This document shows, piece after piece, positions 9,504 to 17,670 of a DNA stretch of 64,000 nucleotides. Origin of the DNA: Planctomycetota bacterium (lineage in GTDB: Bacteria > Planctomycetota > Brocadiia > SM23-32 > JAKLEA01). How positions within the stretch are numbered: the first letter of the stretch is position 1; each line of letters starts with the position of its first letter. The stretch spans positions 248,001-312,000 of the forward strand of contig JAKLEA010000003.1 of NCBI GenBank assembly GCA_022711755.1, in the 5' to 3' direction. Under the pieces are notes generated by a model that searched no databases, had not been told where the DNA came from, and was given only the letters and a program-made list of their open reading frames with translations. The translations under genes were made by a program, and so were the position numbers.

Positions 9504-11234
9504 TCAGGGTTGGTTTTCGATTGCCGCTTTTTTCTTCATGATCGCGCTGATCGCGGCGGGATCGAATTTGGGTTTGCGGTCGAACGTGTAAAGGCCGTTG
9601 ACCTCCTGCTCGACGTCGGTCAACTGAGTGTAGCAGAAGGCGAACATCTTCGGGTTGTCCATCAGGGCATGCGTCAACAGACGGAAGCGCTTGACGAACT
9701 CTTTTTCGCTCTTCGGCCTGTCTCCGTATCCCCACGCCTTCTGATCCTTTTGGCCGGGATTCCACCAGATTCCGCCGTATTCGCTTACGAAATACGGCTG
9801 GCCTTTGCGGGGCGCGCAGCGATCCGGGAAATTGGTGAAGTATTTCGACTCGTCCGCGATCATGGCGTCGTGCCGCGCCTTGAAGGTTGCGGGGTTCTGG
9901 TCATAGTCGTGGCTGTCGTAGACGTCGCACCGAACGTGATCGTAGCCGGAGACGTCCAGAGCCGGGCGCGTCTGATCAATCGCCTTCGTGACATCATAGA
10001 TCACGCCCATGAAAGCCTGATCGCGCAGGCCATGGCGCTCGTTGAACGGACACCAGCCGACGATGCACGGGTGATTGAAGTCGCGCTCGACGACCTGGAG
10101 CCATTCTTCGAGGAAGTTGCGCTGCGTCGCGGGATTATCAACGTCAGCCTTCCAATCCGCAAACTCGCCCCAGCAGAGATAGCCAAGCCTGTCCGCCCAG
10201 TAGAGGAAGCGCTCCTCAAAGACCTTCTGGTGCAGGCGCGCGCCGTTGAAGCCCATAGCCATCGAGAGCGCGATGTCCTTCTTCAGGGCGGAATCCGACG
10301 GGGCGGTCAGGATGCCTTTCGGGTAGTAGCCCTGATCAAGGACGAGGCGTTGAAAGACGGGCTTGCCGTTGATCAGCACAACCCGGCCCTCGATGCGGAT
10401 TTCCCTCATGCCGAAATAACTCGACACGGAATCCACAGTCTTGTCGCCGGCCTTCAGACTCAGACGGAGATCGTAAAGGAACGGATTGCCCGGTTCCCAC
10501 GGCACGACCTTATCGAGTTTCAGAACGAGTCGGATCATTCCGTCGCCGGCTTTGGTTTCCGCGCAACCGGCTGTCCTGCGGCCAGCGGACGCGACGGCAC
10601 ACAGAATTAACCCAGCGCCTTTGATGCAGTCTGCGGAGATGAGAAGCGTTCCGGACGCCAAGTCAGGCTCAAGGCGGAACCTGCGGATGTGGCTCTGCGG
10701 GACGGCCTCCAGCCAGACGGTCTGCCAGATTCCGGTCGTGCGGCGATAGTTGCAGCCTCGCGAATCATAGGACCAGCTTTGCTTGCCGGCGGGTTGGAGG
10801 CCAGTGCGAACGTCATCCAGCGCGCAGACGACCAGTTCGTTGTTGCCATTGGTCAGGGCGTCAGTGATGTCCAGGCTGAAGCCGACATTGCCGCCCTTGT
10901 GCGTTCCGACCCGCTTGCCGTTGACCCAGACACGGGCCTCGTAGTCCACCGCGCCGAAGTGCAGAAGAACGCGCATGCCCTTCCATCCGGACGGGACGCG
11001 GAGCTTGCGCCGGTACCAGACGCATTTCATGAAATCGAGATTGCCGACGCCGGACAGAGGACTTTCCGGGCAAAATGGAACGATTATCTTTCCGGAAAGT
11101 TTCCTGCCGGCGGTCAGGCCGCGCTCCTCGCCGGAGACGCCGTTGTCTATCTCGAATTCCCATTCGCCATTGAGGTTGAGCCATGACTCCCTTACGGACT
11201 GCGGGCGGGGATGTTCGGGTCTTGGGACTTTCAT
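9504..11234 (-). CDS. glycoside hydrolase family 2 (beta-galactosidase/glucuronidase-like)
   Basis: A 576-residue GH2 enzyme with the usual order: an N-terminal sugar-binding jelly roll (LNLNGEWEFEID and WYRRKLRVP), an immunoglobulin-like domain, and a TIM barrel. The catalytic pair is visible: acid/base Glu399 in PFNERHG and nucleophile Glu485 in VSEYGG. The protein is compact, closer to the 600-residue beta-glucuronidase and short beta-galactosidase types than to LacZ. I chose ATG 11234, with GGAA 7 bases upstream. Starting further upstream would translate the dispersed repeat at 11285-11362. No signal peptide is evident, so it should act on imported oligosaccharides. Linkage and sugar are not determinable. 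Confidence 0.85.
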   Translation of the reverse strand: MKVPRPEHPRPQSVRESWLNLNGEWEFEIDNGVSGEERGLTAGRKLSGKIIVPFCPESPLSGVGNLDFMKCVWYRRKLRVPSGWKGMRVLLHFGAVDYEARVWVNGKRVGTHKGGNVGFSLDITDALTNGNNELVVCALDDVRTGLQPAGKQSWSYDSRGCNYRRTTGIWQTVWLEAVPQSHIRRFRLEPDLASGTLLISADCIKGAGLILCAVASAGRRTAGCAETKAGDGMIRLVLKLDKVVPWEPGNPFLYDLRLSLKAGDKTVDSVSSYFGMREIRIEGRVVLINGKPVFQRLVLDQGYYPKGILTAPSDSALKKDIALSMAMGFNGARLHQKVFEERFLYWADRLGYLCWGEFADWKADVDNPATQRNFLEEWLQVVERDFNHPCIVGWCPFNERHGLRDQAFMGVIYDVTKAIDQTRPALDVSGYDHVRCDVYDSHDYDQNPATFKARHDAMIADESKYFTNFPDRCAPRKGQPYFVSEYGGIWWNPGQKDQKAWGYGDRPKSEKEFVKRFRLLTHALMDNPKMFAFCYTQLTDVEQEVNGLYTFDRKPKFDPAAISAIMKKKAAIENQP

Positions 11235-11284
11235 AGTATTTCCAGGAGATGTTCCGCGCGCCAAGCTCGCTTGAGCGCGGTGTT

Positions 11285-11362
11285 CCAACAAAGCGAAGCA
11301 GGCTTCGCCAAACAGCAAGGCGGCGTCGCGCTATTCAAGCGCGCAGCCGCCGCGCTCCAAGG
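11285..11362. repeat. dispersed hairpin repeat, copy 1
   Basis: This segment contains two neighbouring dyads: GCGAAGC/GCTTCGC (11293-11308) and a larger imperfect stem built from GGCGGC at 11319-11324 and GCCGCC at 11346-11351, with an inner GCGCT/AGCGC stem. The core from about 11319 to 11358 closely matches 31838-31877, including the flanking CTCCAA. It occupies the gap between two co-directional minus-strand genes, so it is a noncoding repeat, perhaps REP-like. Confidence 0.6.
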
Positions 11363-11369
11363 TTGCGGG

Positions 11370-12761
11370 CTACGCTTCGACAAGCCCCAGTTGCGGCCGC
11401 TTCTGCCAGGCCCCGCGCGTGAAGTCCGGGAAGTCCATGCTCTTGCTGCGGTTCTGCAGCGATCGCTCGCTCAACTCGGTCACAGCGCTCCATGCCGCAG
11501 CGTCATAAACGTCCAGGTCCAGCGGCTTGCCCTCGCGCAGGCACTTGATGAGGCGGTAGTCTTCCATGAAGTCCATTCCGCCGTGTCCCGCCCCCGCCGC
11601 CTTCTCCTGCATCTGTTTCCAGAGCGGATGCTCGAACTCCTTGTAGAAGATTTCCGCGTCTTCCCATGCGTCGTTGGGGCTGCGCCCTTCGATGTAAATC
11701 CTCGTGGGGTAGTCGCTGAAGATTCCGTTGGTTCCCTGGAGCATGTTGATGCGGCTGTAAGGCCGTGGAGACGAACAGTCGTGGACCACGTAGATCGTGC
11801 GTCCCTTCTTCGTGCGGATGAGGCTCACGTTGATGTCCCCGAGCTTGTAGGTCTTTTTGGCCCGGGGGTCGTCCGCGCCGAAATGCTTCTCCGCCCAGAG
11901 GTTCAACCCGCGCGAGATGGAACTCATCGAGACCATGTAGTCAAACTGATCGCCGCGGTTGACGTCCATGCACTGCGCGATGGGGCCGAGTCCGTGGGTC
12001 GGGTAAAGGTTACCGTCGCGGTCAATCGAGTGCTGGAGGCGCCAGAGGCCCTCGCCGGAGTTGCTGAACTTCAGCCCGCGAAGATCGTGCAGGTAGCCGC
12101 ATTCTCCATGCAGCAGTTCCCCCATGACCCCCTTGCGGACCATGTTGAGCATCATCATTTCGGCGCGCCCGTAGCAGCAGTTCTCCATCATCACGCAATG
12201 CTTTTTTAGCTTCTCGGAGGTTTCGACCAGTTCCCAGCAGTGGTCGAGGGTGACGGCTGCGGGGACTTCCGTCGCGGCGTGCTTGCCGTTCTTCATTGCG
12301 GCCAGGCATACCGGAACGTGCCATTCCCAGGGTGTGGCGGTATAGACGAGGTCCAGGTCGGCCTCCGCGCACATGCGCTCAAAGTCATGCGGCCCCTTGT
12401 CATATCCCGCCGGCTTCGGATGGCCGAGGGCCTGGACGGCGACCTGCATGGCGAGGACTTTCGCGGGCACAATGTCGCACACGGCGGCTATGCGGCAGCC
12501 CTCTATCTTGAGCAGGTTGCGGCAGTGCGCCGAACCCATTCCGCCGACGCCGACGTAGCCGATCTTCACCTCCGGAATCGGCGGCGCGGCGAAGGGCGTC
12601 TCCGGACCGGGCGGAAGGTTGCGCGACGCCGCGTCCTGGGCGGAGGCGCCTGCCGCCAGGCTTCCCAGCGCCGCGCCGATGCCGGCAATGGCGCCCATCT
12701 TCACGAAGTCTCTCCTGTTCACGTTCGCCGAAGGCCCAAGCTTCATTTCGTCGCCGGACAT
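11370..12761 (-). CDS. Tat-exported Gfo/Idh/MocA family oxidoreductase
   Basis: A 463-residue NAD(P)-dependent sugar or inositol oxidoreductase-type protein. An N-terminal twin-arginine signal is clear (NRRDFVK at residues 15-21, then a glycine/alanine-rich hydrophobic stretch), so it is probably folded with its cofactor and exported. A Rossmann fold follows (KIGYVGVGGMGSAHCRNLL). The usual EKP is replaced by ATEVPAAV. ATG 12761 is supported by AGGAG 7 bases upstream. Planctomycete-type genomes carry many such exported members, some acting with glycan-degrading enzymes. The substrate is unknown. It is divergent from the next oxidoreductase across a 260-base gap. Confidence 0.82.
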   Translation of the reverse strand: MSGDEMKLGPSANVNRRDFVKMGAIAGIGAALGSLAAGASAQDAASRNLPPGPETPFAAPPIPEVKIGYVGVGGMGSAHCRNLLKIEGCRIAAVCDIVPAKVLAMQVAVQALGHPKPAGYDKGPHDFERMCAEADLDLVYTATPWEWHVPVCLAAMKNGKHAATEVPAAVTLDHCWELVETSEKLKKHCVMMENCCYGRAEMMMLNMVRKGVMGELLHGECGYLHDLRGLKFSNSGEGLWRLQHSIDRDGNLYPTHGLGPIAQCMDVNRGDQFDYMVSMSSISRGLNLWAEKHFGADDPRAKKTYKLGDINVSLIRTKKGRTIYVVHDCSSPRPYSRINMLQGTNGIFSDYPTRIYIEGRSPNDAWEDAEIFYKEFEHPLWKQMQEKAAGAGHGGMDFMEDYRLIKCLREGKPLDLDVYDAAAWSAVTELSERSLQNRSKSMDFPDFTRGAWQKRPQLGLVEA

Positions 12762-13021
12762 TGCATTGCTCCTGTTCAGAACGCCTGCTGTTGAGTCGCC
12801 GCACCGGTCCCTCATGGCGGGGGACTGCGATGGCGACAGAAATCAGTCTACCATTCCGGAAAGCGCGGGAAAAGACTTGATCATGTAATGGACGCTCATT
12901 GACAGTCATGAAAGTCTATCGTCCACACCGTGAAAGCTCTTGCCTTGCGCCTCGCCTGGGGGGAGAATGATTTCCTATCTCGTTTTTAATTGAACTGTTT
13001 CACCGAATGAGGAGCAGAGCA

Positions 13022-14011
13022 ATGTTCAGAGTCGGAATGCTGAGCGGATGGCACGTTCACGCGAAGGGCTACGCTAACGCCCTCAAGGGCATGCCCAACG
13101 TCCAGGTGACGGCGGTCTATGACGAGGTTGCCGAACGCGGGAAGCAGTGGGCGCAGGAGCTTGGCGTTCCCTTCGAGGCCAAACTCGCGTCCTTCCTCAA
13201 GAGGGATGATTTTGACGGCGTTGTGGTCAATGCGTCGACTGACAAACACGCCGAGGTCATGGTCGCCGCCGCCCAGGCGGGCAAGCACATTTTCACCGAG
13301 AAGGTGATGGCGCTGACCGTCAAGGAGTGCGACAAGATATCGAAAGCCGTGAAGAAGGCCGGGGTGAAGTTCTGCATATCGTTCCCGGCGCGAACACAGC
13401 CCAACCACCTCTTCGCCAAAAAGGTCGCGGATGAGAAAATCATCGGCGACGTGACGCTAATGCGCGTGCGCGTGGCGCACAACGGGGCCAGCGCCAACTG
13501 GCTGCCGCCGCACTTCTACGATCCGAAGGCCTGCGGCGGCGGGGCGATGATGGACCTGGGAGCGCATCCCATGTACCTCTCCCGCTGGATCATGGGCAAG
13601 CCGAAGCGCATATCCTCCACCTTCACGAACCTGACGGGCCACAAGGTCGAAGACAACTCCGTCTGTGTCATCGAGTTCGACAAGGCGGCCATAGCGGTCG
13701 TCGAGACGAGTTTCATTTCCACACACTCGCCGGGCTGCATGGAGCTATACGGCACAGCGGGCAGCCTCATCATCGGCGGGCCGGACGGGCGAACGCAGAT
13801 CATTTCCGAGAAGATTGAGACGAGCATGAAAGGCTGGATCAGCCCGTCGCAGATGCCGAAGGCGCTGCCCAGTCCGATCAGCATGTGGGTGGCGGGAGTG
13901 GTTGACAACGCGCCCATCGAGTTCGGGCTTGAGGAAGGAACGCAGTTGACCGAGCTGATGGAGAACGCCTACAAGTCGCACAAGCTGGGCCGCCCGGTCA
14001 AAATCGCATAG
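13022..14011 (+). CDS. Gfo/Idh/MocA family oxidoreductase
   Basis: A 329-residue cytoplasmic-type oxidoreductase with an N-terminal nucleotide-binding domain (FRVGMLSGWHVHAKGYANAL) and the C-terminal MocA-like domain containing GGGAMMDLGAHPMYLSRW, where His and nearby residues form the usual substrate site. The EKP motif is altered to TEKVMALT: Glu and Lys remain, Pro is Val. The start is ATG 13022, with GAGGAG (13009-13014) 7 bases upstream. It lies 25 bases before another family member and is probably in one operon with it and the deacetylase. Likely a sugar or polyol dehydrogenase. The substrate is unassigned. Confidence 0.8.
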   Translation: MFRVGMLSGWHVHAKGYANALKGMPNVQVTAVYDEVAERGKQWAQELGVPFEAKLASFLKRDDFDGVVVNASTDKHAEVMVAAAQAGKHIFTEKVMALTVKECDKISKAVKKAGVKFCISFPARTQPNHLFAKKVADEKIIGDVTLMRVRVAHNGASANWLPPHFYDPKACGGGAMMDLGAHPMYLSRWIMGKPKRISSTFTNLTGHKVEDNSVCVIEFDKAAIAVVETSFISTHSPGCMELYGTAGSLIIGGPDGRTQIISEKIETSMKGWISPSQMPKALPSPISMWVAGVVDNAPIEFGLEEGTQLTELMENAYKSHKLGRPVKIA

Positions 14012-14036
14012 GAACGCTTCATAAGGAGAATTGACG

Positions 14037-15140
14037 ATGGCCGCAAAGAAGGTTGGTTGGGCGATAGTCGGTTGCGGCGTGATCGGCCCCTACCACGCCG
14101 AGTCAATAGGCTTCACGGGAAACGTCGAGTTGAAGGCCGTCTGCGACGTTGTCCCGGACAAGGCGAAAGCGCTGGGCGAGAAATACGGCGTCCCGTGGTT
14201 CACGGACTACGAAGAGATGCTTGCAGCGCCGGGGATCGAGTGCGTCTCGATCTGCGTCCCCAGCGGCATGCACGCGGACTTTGCGATCACCGCGGCGAAG
14301 CGCGGCAAGCACGTCCTGAGCGAGAAGCCGATAGACATCAATCTTGCGAAGATTGACAGGATGATTGCGACGTGCCGGGAATGCGGCGTCAAGCTGAGCT
14401 GTATCTTCCAGCGCCGGACGTATCAGGCGACGTTGAAGTCCAGGCAAGCCGTCCAGAAGGGCGTCCTGGGGAAGATGACGATGATCGTCGCCGACACGCG
14501 CGGGTATCGCGCGCCTTCGTATTACGCCAGCGCGGACTGGCGGGGGACGTGGGCGCTGGACGGCGGGGGATGCCTGATGAACCAGGGCGTCCACATCGTG
14601 GACCAGATGCTGCACGTCGCCGGCCCGGTCGAGGAAGTCTACGCCTACGCCGATCACCTGGTCCGTGACATCGAGGTGGAGGACACGTGCGTAGCCGCGA
14701 TGAAGTTCAAGAACGGCGCGTTCGGCGTCCTGAAAGGCGCGACGTCCTGCAACCCCGGCGAGGGCAGCGAGATCGCCCTGCACGGCAACAACGGGACGAT
14801 CATCCTGCGCGACAAGCAGATCACCAAGTGGGCCGTGACCAAGAAGGCCGGCGAGAGGGCAAAACCGTCGGAGGTTGAGGTCAAGACCGATACGCTGGAG
14901 GCCGTCGCCGATCCGAAGGCGATCAGCAATTACGGGCACATCGTGCAGATCAGGGACATGGCCAACTGCATCAGGCGCGACCGGGAGCCGCTGGTCTCCC
15001 CGGAGAGCGCGAAGGAGCCGGTGAAGCTGATACTGGCCATCTACCAGTCGGCGATCAGCAGGAAGCCGGTCCGTCTTGACGAGTTCAAGGGGCTTCGATT
15101 GCCGAAGAAATCCTCAGGATTTGGAACAAGCAGGCGCTGA
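14037..15140 (+). CDS. Gfo/Idh/MocA family oxidoreductase
   Basis: A 367-residue oxidoreductase with canonical family features: WAIVGCGVIGPYHAES nucleotide-binding motif, SEKPID with the catalytic Lys, CIFQRR, and GGGCLMNQGVHIVDQM carrying the conserved His and Asp of the active site. I chose ATG 14037 because AAGGAG (14023-14028) is 8 bases upstream. A TTG at 14031 would be only 2 bases from it. Second of two co-directional oxidoreductase genes, followed 24 bases later by a deacetylase, consistent with stepwise oxidation of a sugar derivative. The substrate cannot be read from sequence. Confidence 0.85.
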   Translation: MAAKKVGWAIVGCGVIGPYHAESIGFTGNVELKAVCDVVPDKAKALGEKYGVPWFTDYEEMLAAPGIECVSICVPSGMHADFAITAAKRGKHVLSEKPIDINLAKIDRMIATCRECGVKLSCIFQRRTYQATLKSRQAVQKGVLGKMTMIVADTRGYRAPSYYASADWRGTWALDGGGCLMNQGVHIVDQMLHVAGPVEEVYAYADHLVRDIEVEDTCVAAMKFKNGAFGVLKGATSCNPGEGSEIALHGNNGTIILRDKQITKWAVTKKAGERAKPSEVEVKTDTLEAVADPKAISNYGHIVQIRDMANCIRRDREPLVSPESAKEPVKLILAIYQSAISRKPVRLDEFKGLRLPKKSSGFGTSRR

Positions 15141-15164
15141 GCGGACATCAGAGGCTGAGATTCA

Positions 15165-15914
15165 ATGAACGAGCATCGGAAGTCTTGGCCCGAAGGCAAG
15201 GTCTGCGCGGCCTCGCTTACGTTTGACGACGGAAGGCCGACGCAGTTGTCGCACGCCATCCCTCTGATGAGCGCGCGCGGACTCAGAGGGACGTTCTTCC
15301 TGAATCCCGGCGGGGATCACATGAAGAGACTTGCTCCGTTCGCCGAAGCGGCGGGCAAGGGCCATGAGATCGGCAACCACACGATCAGGCACACCTGCTC
15401 GCGGAATTTCTGCTTCGACCCGAACGGACGAGGCCTTGAGGACGCGACGATCGAGGAGATTGAGGCCGATGTTCTGGACGCGCAACGGCGGCTGACCGAG
15501 TTGATCGGCAAACCGCCCGTTTCGTTCTGCTATCCCTGCTACCAGACGGACGTCGGCGAAGGCGCGACGCGGCAAAGCTACGTCCCGATCATTGCGAAGC
15601 ATTTCACGGCCGCCCGCGCGGGGGGGGAGTACAGCTTCTTCAATCATCCCCTCCTGGTTGACCTGCATTGCCTCTGGAGCTGCGACACGTCCCGCATGCC
15701 CGGCGCGGAGATGATCGGGCTGGCGGAATGCGCGGCGAAGGAAGGCCGCTGGATAATCTTTGTCTTCCACGACGTCGGCCCCGGCAGGCTGGGAACATCG
15801 GAGCACGATTTCGGACTGCTGATTGACCACCTTGCGGCGAACCGCGACCGCATATGGACCGCGCCGATGGGCGAGGTTGCGGAGCATTGCAAGAGTTTGC
15901 GGGCCAGAACCTGA
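15165..15914 (+). CDS. polysaccharide deacetylase (NodB/CE4-like)
   Basis: A 249-residue CE4-type protein. The first motif SLTFDDG, the metal-binding HEIGNHTIRH, FCYPCYQTD and the C-terminal FVFHDVG match the deacetylase core, which removes N- or O-acetyl groups from amino sugars using a divalent metal. No secretion signal is visible, so it may act on a cytoplasmic acetylated sugar rather than on wall polymers. This fits its place as third gene behind two oxidoreductases. It ends 17 bases from the convergent epimerase gene. Confidence 0.8.
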   Translation: MNEHRKSWPEGKVCAASLTFDDGRPTQLSHAIPLMSARGLRGTFFLNPGGDHMKRLAPFAEAAGKGHEIGNHTIRHTCSRNFCFDPNGRGLEDATIEEIEADVLDAQRRLTELIGKPPVSFCYPCYQTDVGEGATRQSYVPIIAKHFTAARAGGEYSFFNHPLLVDLHCLWSCDTSRMPGAEMIGLAECAAKEGRWIIFVFHDVGPGRLGTSEHDFGLLIDHLAANRDRIWTAPMGEVAEHCKSLRART

Positions 15915-15931
15915 GCAAGAGACCGGGCAGA

Positions 15932-17059
15932 TCAGTTGGACGCTCCGGCAAGAATGGAGACGATCTTCCCGGCTGCGTGCCCCCCCCCGAAAGCCGCAGG
16001 GTCGGGCCTGGCCCGCGGGCCGGAAAGAAGCGCATCAGCGGCGGATAGTATTTTCGCCGTTTCAACCCCCGACAGGCGTCCCATCCCCTGTTCCACGATC
16101 TCCGGCCATTCCGTCTCATCCCGCACAATCACGCCCGGGACCCCCAGGAAAAAAGCCTCCCGCTGAACGCCTCCGCTGTCCGTGACAATCAGCGCCGCAT
16201 TCTTCTCAAGGGCAAGCATTTCAAAATATGGAACCGGCTCGATGATCCTGACGCGTCCCAATGCCGGGATGCCGTATTCGTCAGCCTTCCGCCTTGTTCT
16301 TGGATGCAGGGGCAGCACAACGGGCAATCGCGCTCCCAATAGATCGAGCGCTCTCATGATCGCGGTAAGCCGCGCCGGATCGTCCGTGTTTTCCGCTCTG
16401 TGGATGGTGGCAAGGCAATAACCGTCTCTGACAAGGCCGAACTCAATGAGAATTCTGTCCATCGTCTCGCCCGCAATCATCTCCACGGATCGCAAGAGCG
16501 CGTCCAGCATCACATCTCCCGTAAAATGAACCCCGCGATCTATCCCTTCCCTCTTCAGATTCTCCACGGCGTTATGCGTCGGGCAGAAAAGCAGGCCGGA
16601 AACATGGTCGGCAACGATGCGGTTGATCTCCTCGGCCATTCTTCGGTTGCCGGAGCGCAACCCGGCCTCGACGTGAGCCAGAATGCATCCCGAATTCGAC
16701 GCGGCCAGCGCCCCGGCCAGTGTTGAATTCGTATCTCCATACACGATTACGACATCGGGCCGTTCGCCCTCGATGACGGGGGCGATGCCTGCAATCATCG
16801 CAGCAACCTGAACGCATCGGGAGGCCGAGCCGACGTTCAGACTGAAATCCGGCTCCGGCAGTCCAAGCTGCTCGAAGAACGCCCCGCTCATGTTCCGGTC
16901 GTAGTGCTGCCCGGTATGCAGAAGCTTGTGTTCAATGACCGGCTCCGACGCCGAGCGCCCCGCCGTGCCATGCGAAAGGTTGAATTCAGCGACGGCGCGG
17001 CAGACGGCCGCAACCTTCACGAACTGGGGTCTTGCGCCGACTACACTGAGCCACTTCAC
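15932..17059 (-). CDS. UDP-N-acetylglucosamine 2-epimerase family (WecB or WbpI type)
   Basis: A 375-residue GT-B-fold non-hydrolysing 2-epimerase. Conserved blocks are GARPQFVKVA, HTGQHYD, YGDTNSTLAG, HVEAGLRSGNRRMAEEINR, ATIHRAENTD and TDSGGVQREAFFLGVP. WecB converts UDP-GlcNAc to UDP-ManNAc. The close relative WbpI epimerises UDP-2,3-diacetamido-glucuronic acid. Its start overlaps by 4 bases the stop of a WbpD-like acetyltransferase, which makes the WbpI role attractive. The other enzymes of that pathway (WbpA, WbpB, WbpE) are not in the window as an obvious set, so the exact substrate stays open. Confidence 0.85.
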   Translation of the reverse strand: MKWLSVVGARPQFVKVAAVCRAVAEFNLSHGTAGRSASEPVIEHKLLHTGQHYDRNMSGAFFEQLGLPEPDFSLNVGSASRCVQVAAMIAGIAPVIEGERPDVVIVYGDTNSTLAGALAASNSGCILAHVEAGLRSGNRRMAEEINRIVADHVSGLLFCPTHNAVENLKREGIDRGVHFTGDVMLDALLRSVEMIAGETMDRILIEFGLVRDGYCLATIHRAENTDDPARLTAIMRALDLLGARLPVVLPLHPRTRRKADEYGIPALGRVRIIEPVPYFEMLALEKNAALIVTDSGGVQREAFFLGVPGVIVRDETEWPEIVEQGMGRLSGVETAKILSAADALLSGPRARPDPAAFGGGHAAGKIVSILAGASN

Positions 17060-17631
17060 AACTGTGTCAACCTCCCACTCTCGATCTTATACCGGACTCC
17101 GCATTCCGGGCAGCAGGCCTCATGCAGGCTGACGCCGAGTTTCACCCCGCAGCGGCACACCCAGCCGGTCTGCCGGGCCGGAACGCCGATCATGAGCGCG
17201 TGCGGCGGAACGGCGGACGTTACGACCGCGCCGGCCGCGACGAAGGCGTATTCGCCGATCGTGATGCCGCAAAGGATAGTCGAGTTCGCGCCCAATGTAG
17301 CGCCCCGGCCAACCACAGTGCGGTCATAATGGTCGCGGCGGGAGACGTGCGCCCTCGGGGTCAGCACGTTTGTGAAAACCATTGACGGCCCGCAGAAAAC
17401 GTCGTCCTCCAGAACGACGCCGTCATAGACAGAGACGTTGTTCTGGAGCTTGCATCCGTCACCGATGACGGCGGTCGAGGCGACAAAGACGTTCTGGCCG
17501 AGGTTGCAGCGCTCGCCGATTCGCGCGCCGCCCATTATGTGGCAGAAGTGCCATATTTTCGTGGCGGAGCCTATGACCGCCCCCGGATCAACGCACGCGG
17601 TTTCATGAGCGAAGTAGTCGCGCTTTTCCAT
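17056..17631 (-). CDS. WbpD/WlbB-like sugar N-acetyltransferase
   Basis: A 191-residue left-handed beta-helix acetyltransferase, with hexapeptide repeats such as VIGSATKIWHFCHIMGGARIG and VVGRGATLGANSTILCG. It ends in a two-pair cysteine zinc-ribbon-like tail (CRCGVKL, then CPECGVRY), a combination seen in WbpD/WlbB enzymes that acetylate the 3-amino group of UDP-2-acetamido-3-amino-glucuronic acid for O-antigen synthesis. I prefer ATG 17631 (MEKRDYFAHETA), where homology would begin. The 4-base overlap with the epimerase implies translational coupling. The large kinase gene lies 39 bases upstream on the same strand. Confidence 0.78.
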   Translation of the reverse strand: MEKRDYFAHETACVDPGAVIGSATKIWHFCHIMGGARIGERCNLGQNVFVASTAVIGDGCKLQNNVSVYDGVVLEDDVFCGPSMVFTNVLTPRAHVSRRDHYDRTVVGRGATLGANSTILCGITIGEYAFVAAGAVVTSAVPPHALMIGVPARQTGWVCRCGVKLGVSLHEACCPECGVRYKIESGRLTQL

Positions 17632-17670
17632 GTATTGCCCAGCCTTTCGTAAAAACAGCATCCCCGTTGC

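Noticed and set aside
9474..10610. 378-codon plus-strand frame opposite the GH2 gene
   Set aside because: It lies wholly opposite a GH2 protein whose catalytic motifs are intact; no family features.
11211..12209. 332-codon plus-strand frame opposite the Tat oxidoreductase and the repeat
   Set aside because: It crosses the noncoding repeat and is antisense to a convincing gene.
12899..12921. TTGACA in the gap between the two divergent oxidoreductases
   Set aside because: No acceptable -10 box at 16-19 bases on either strand.
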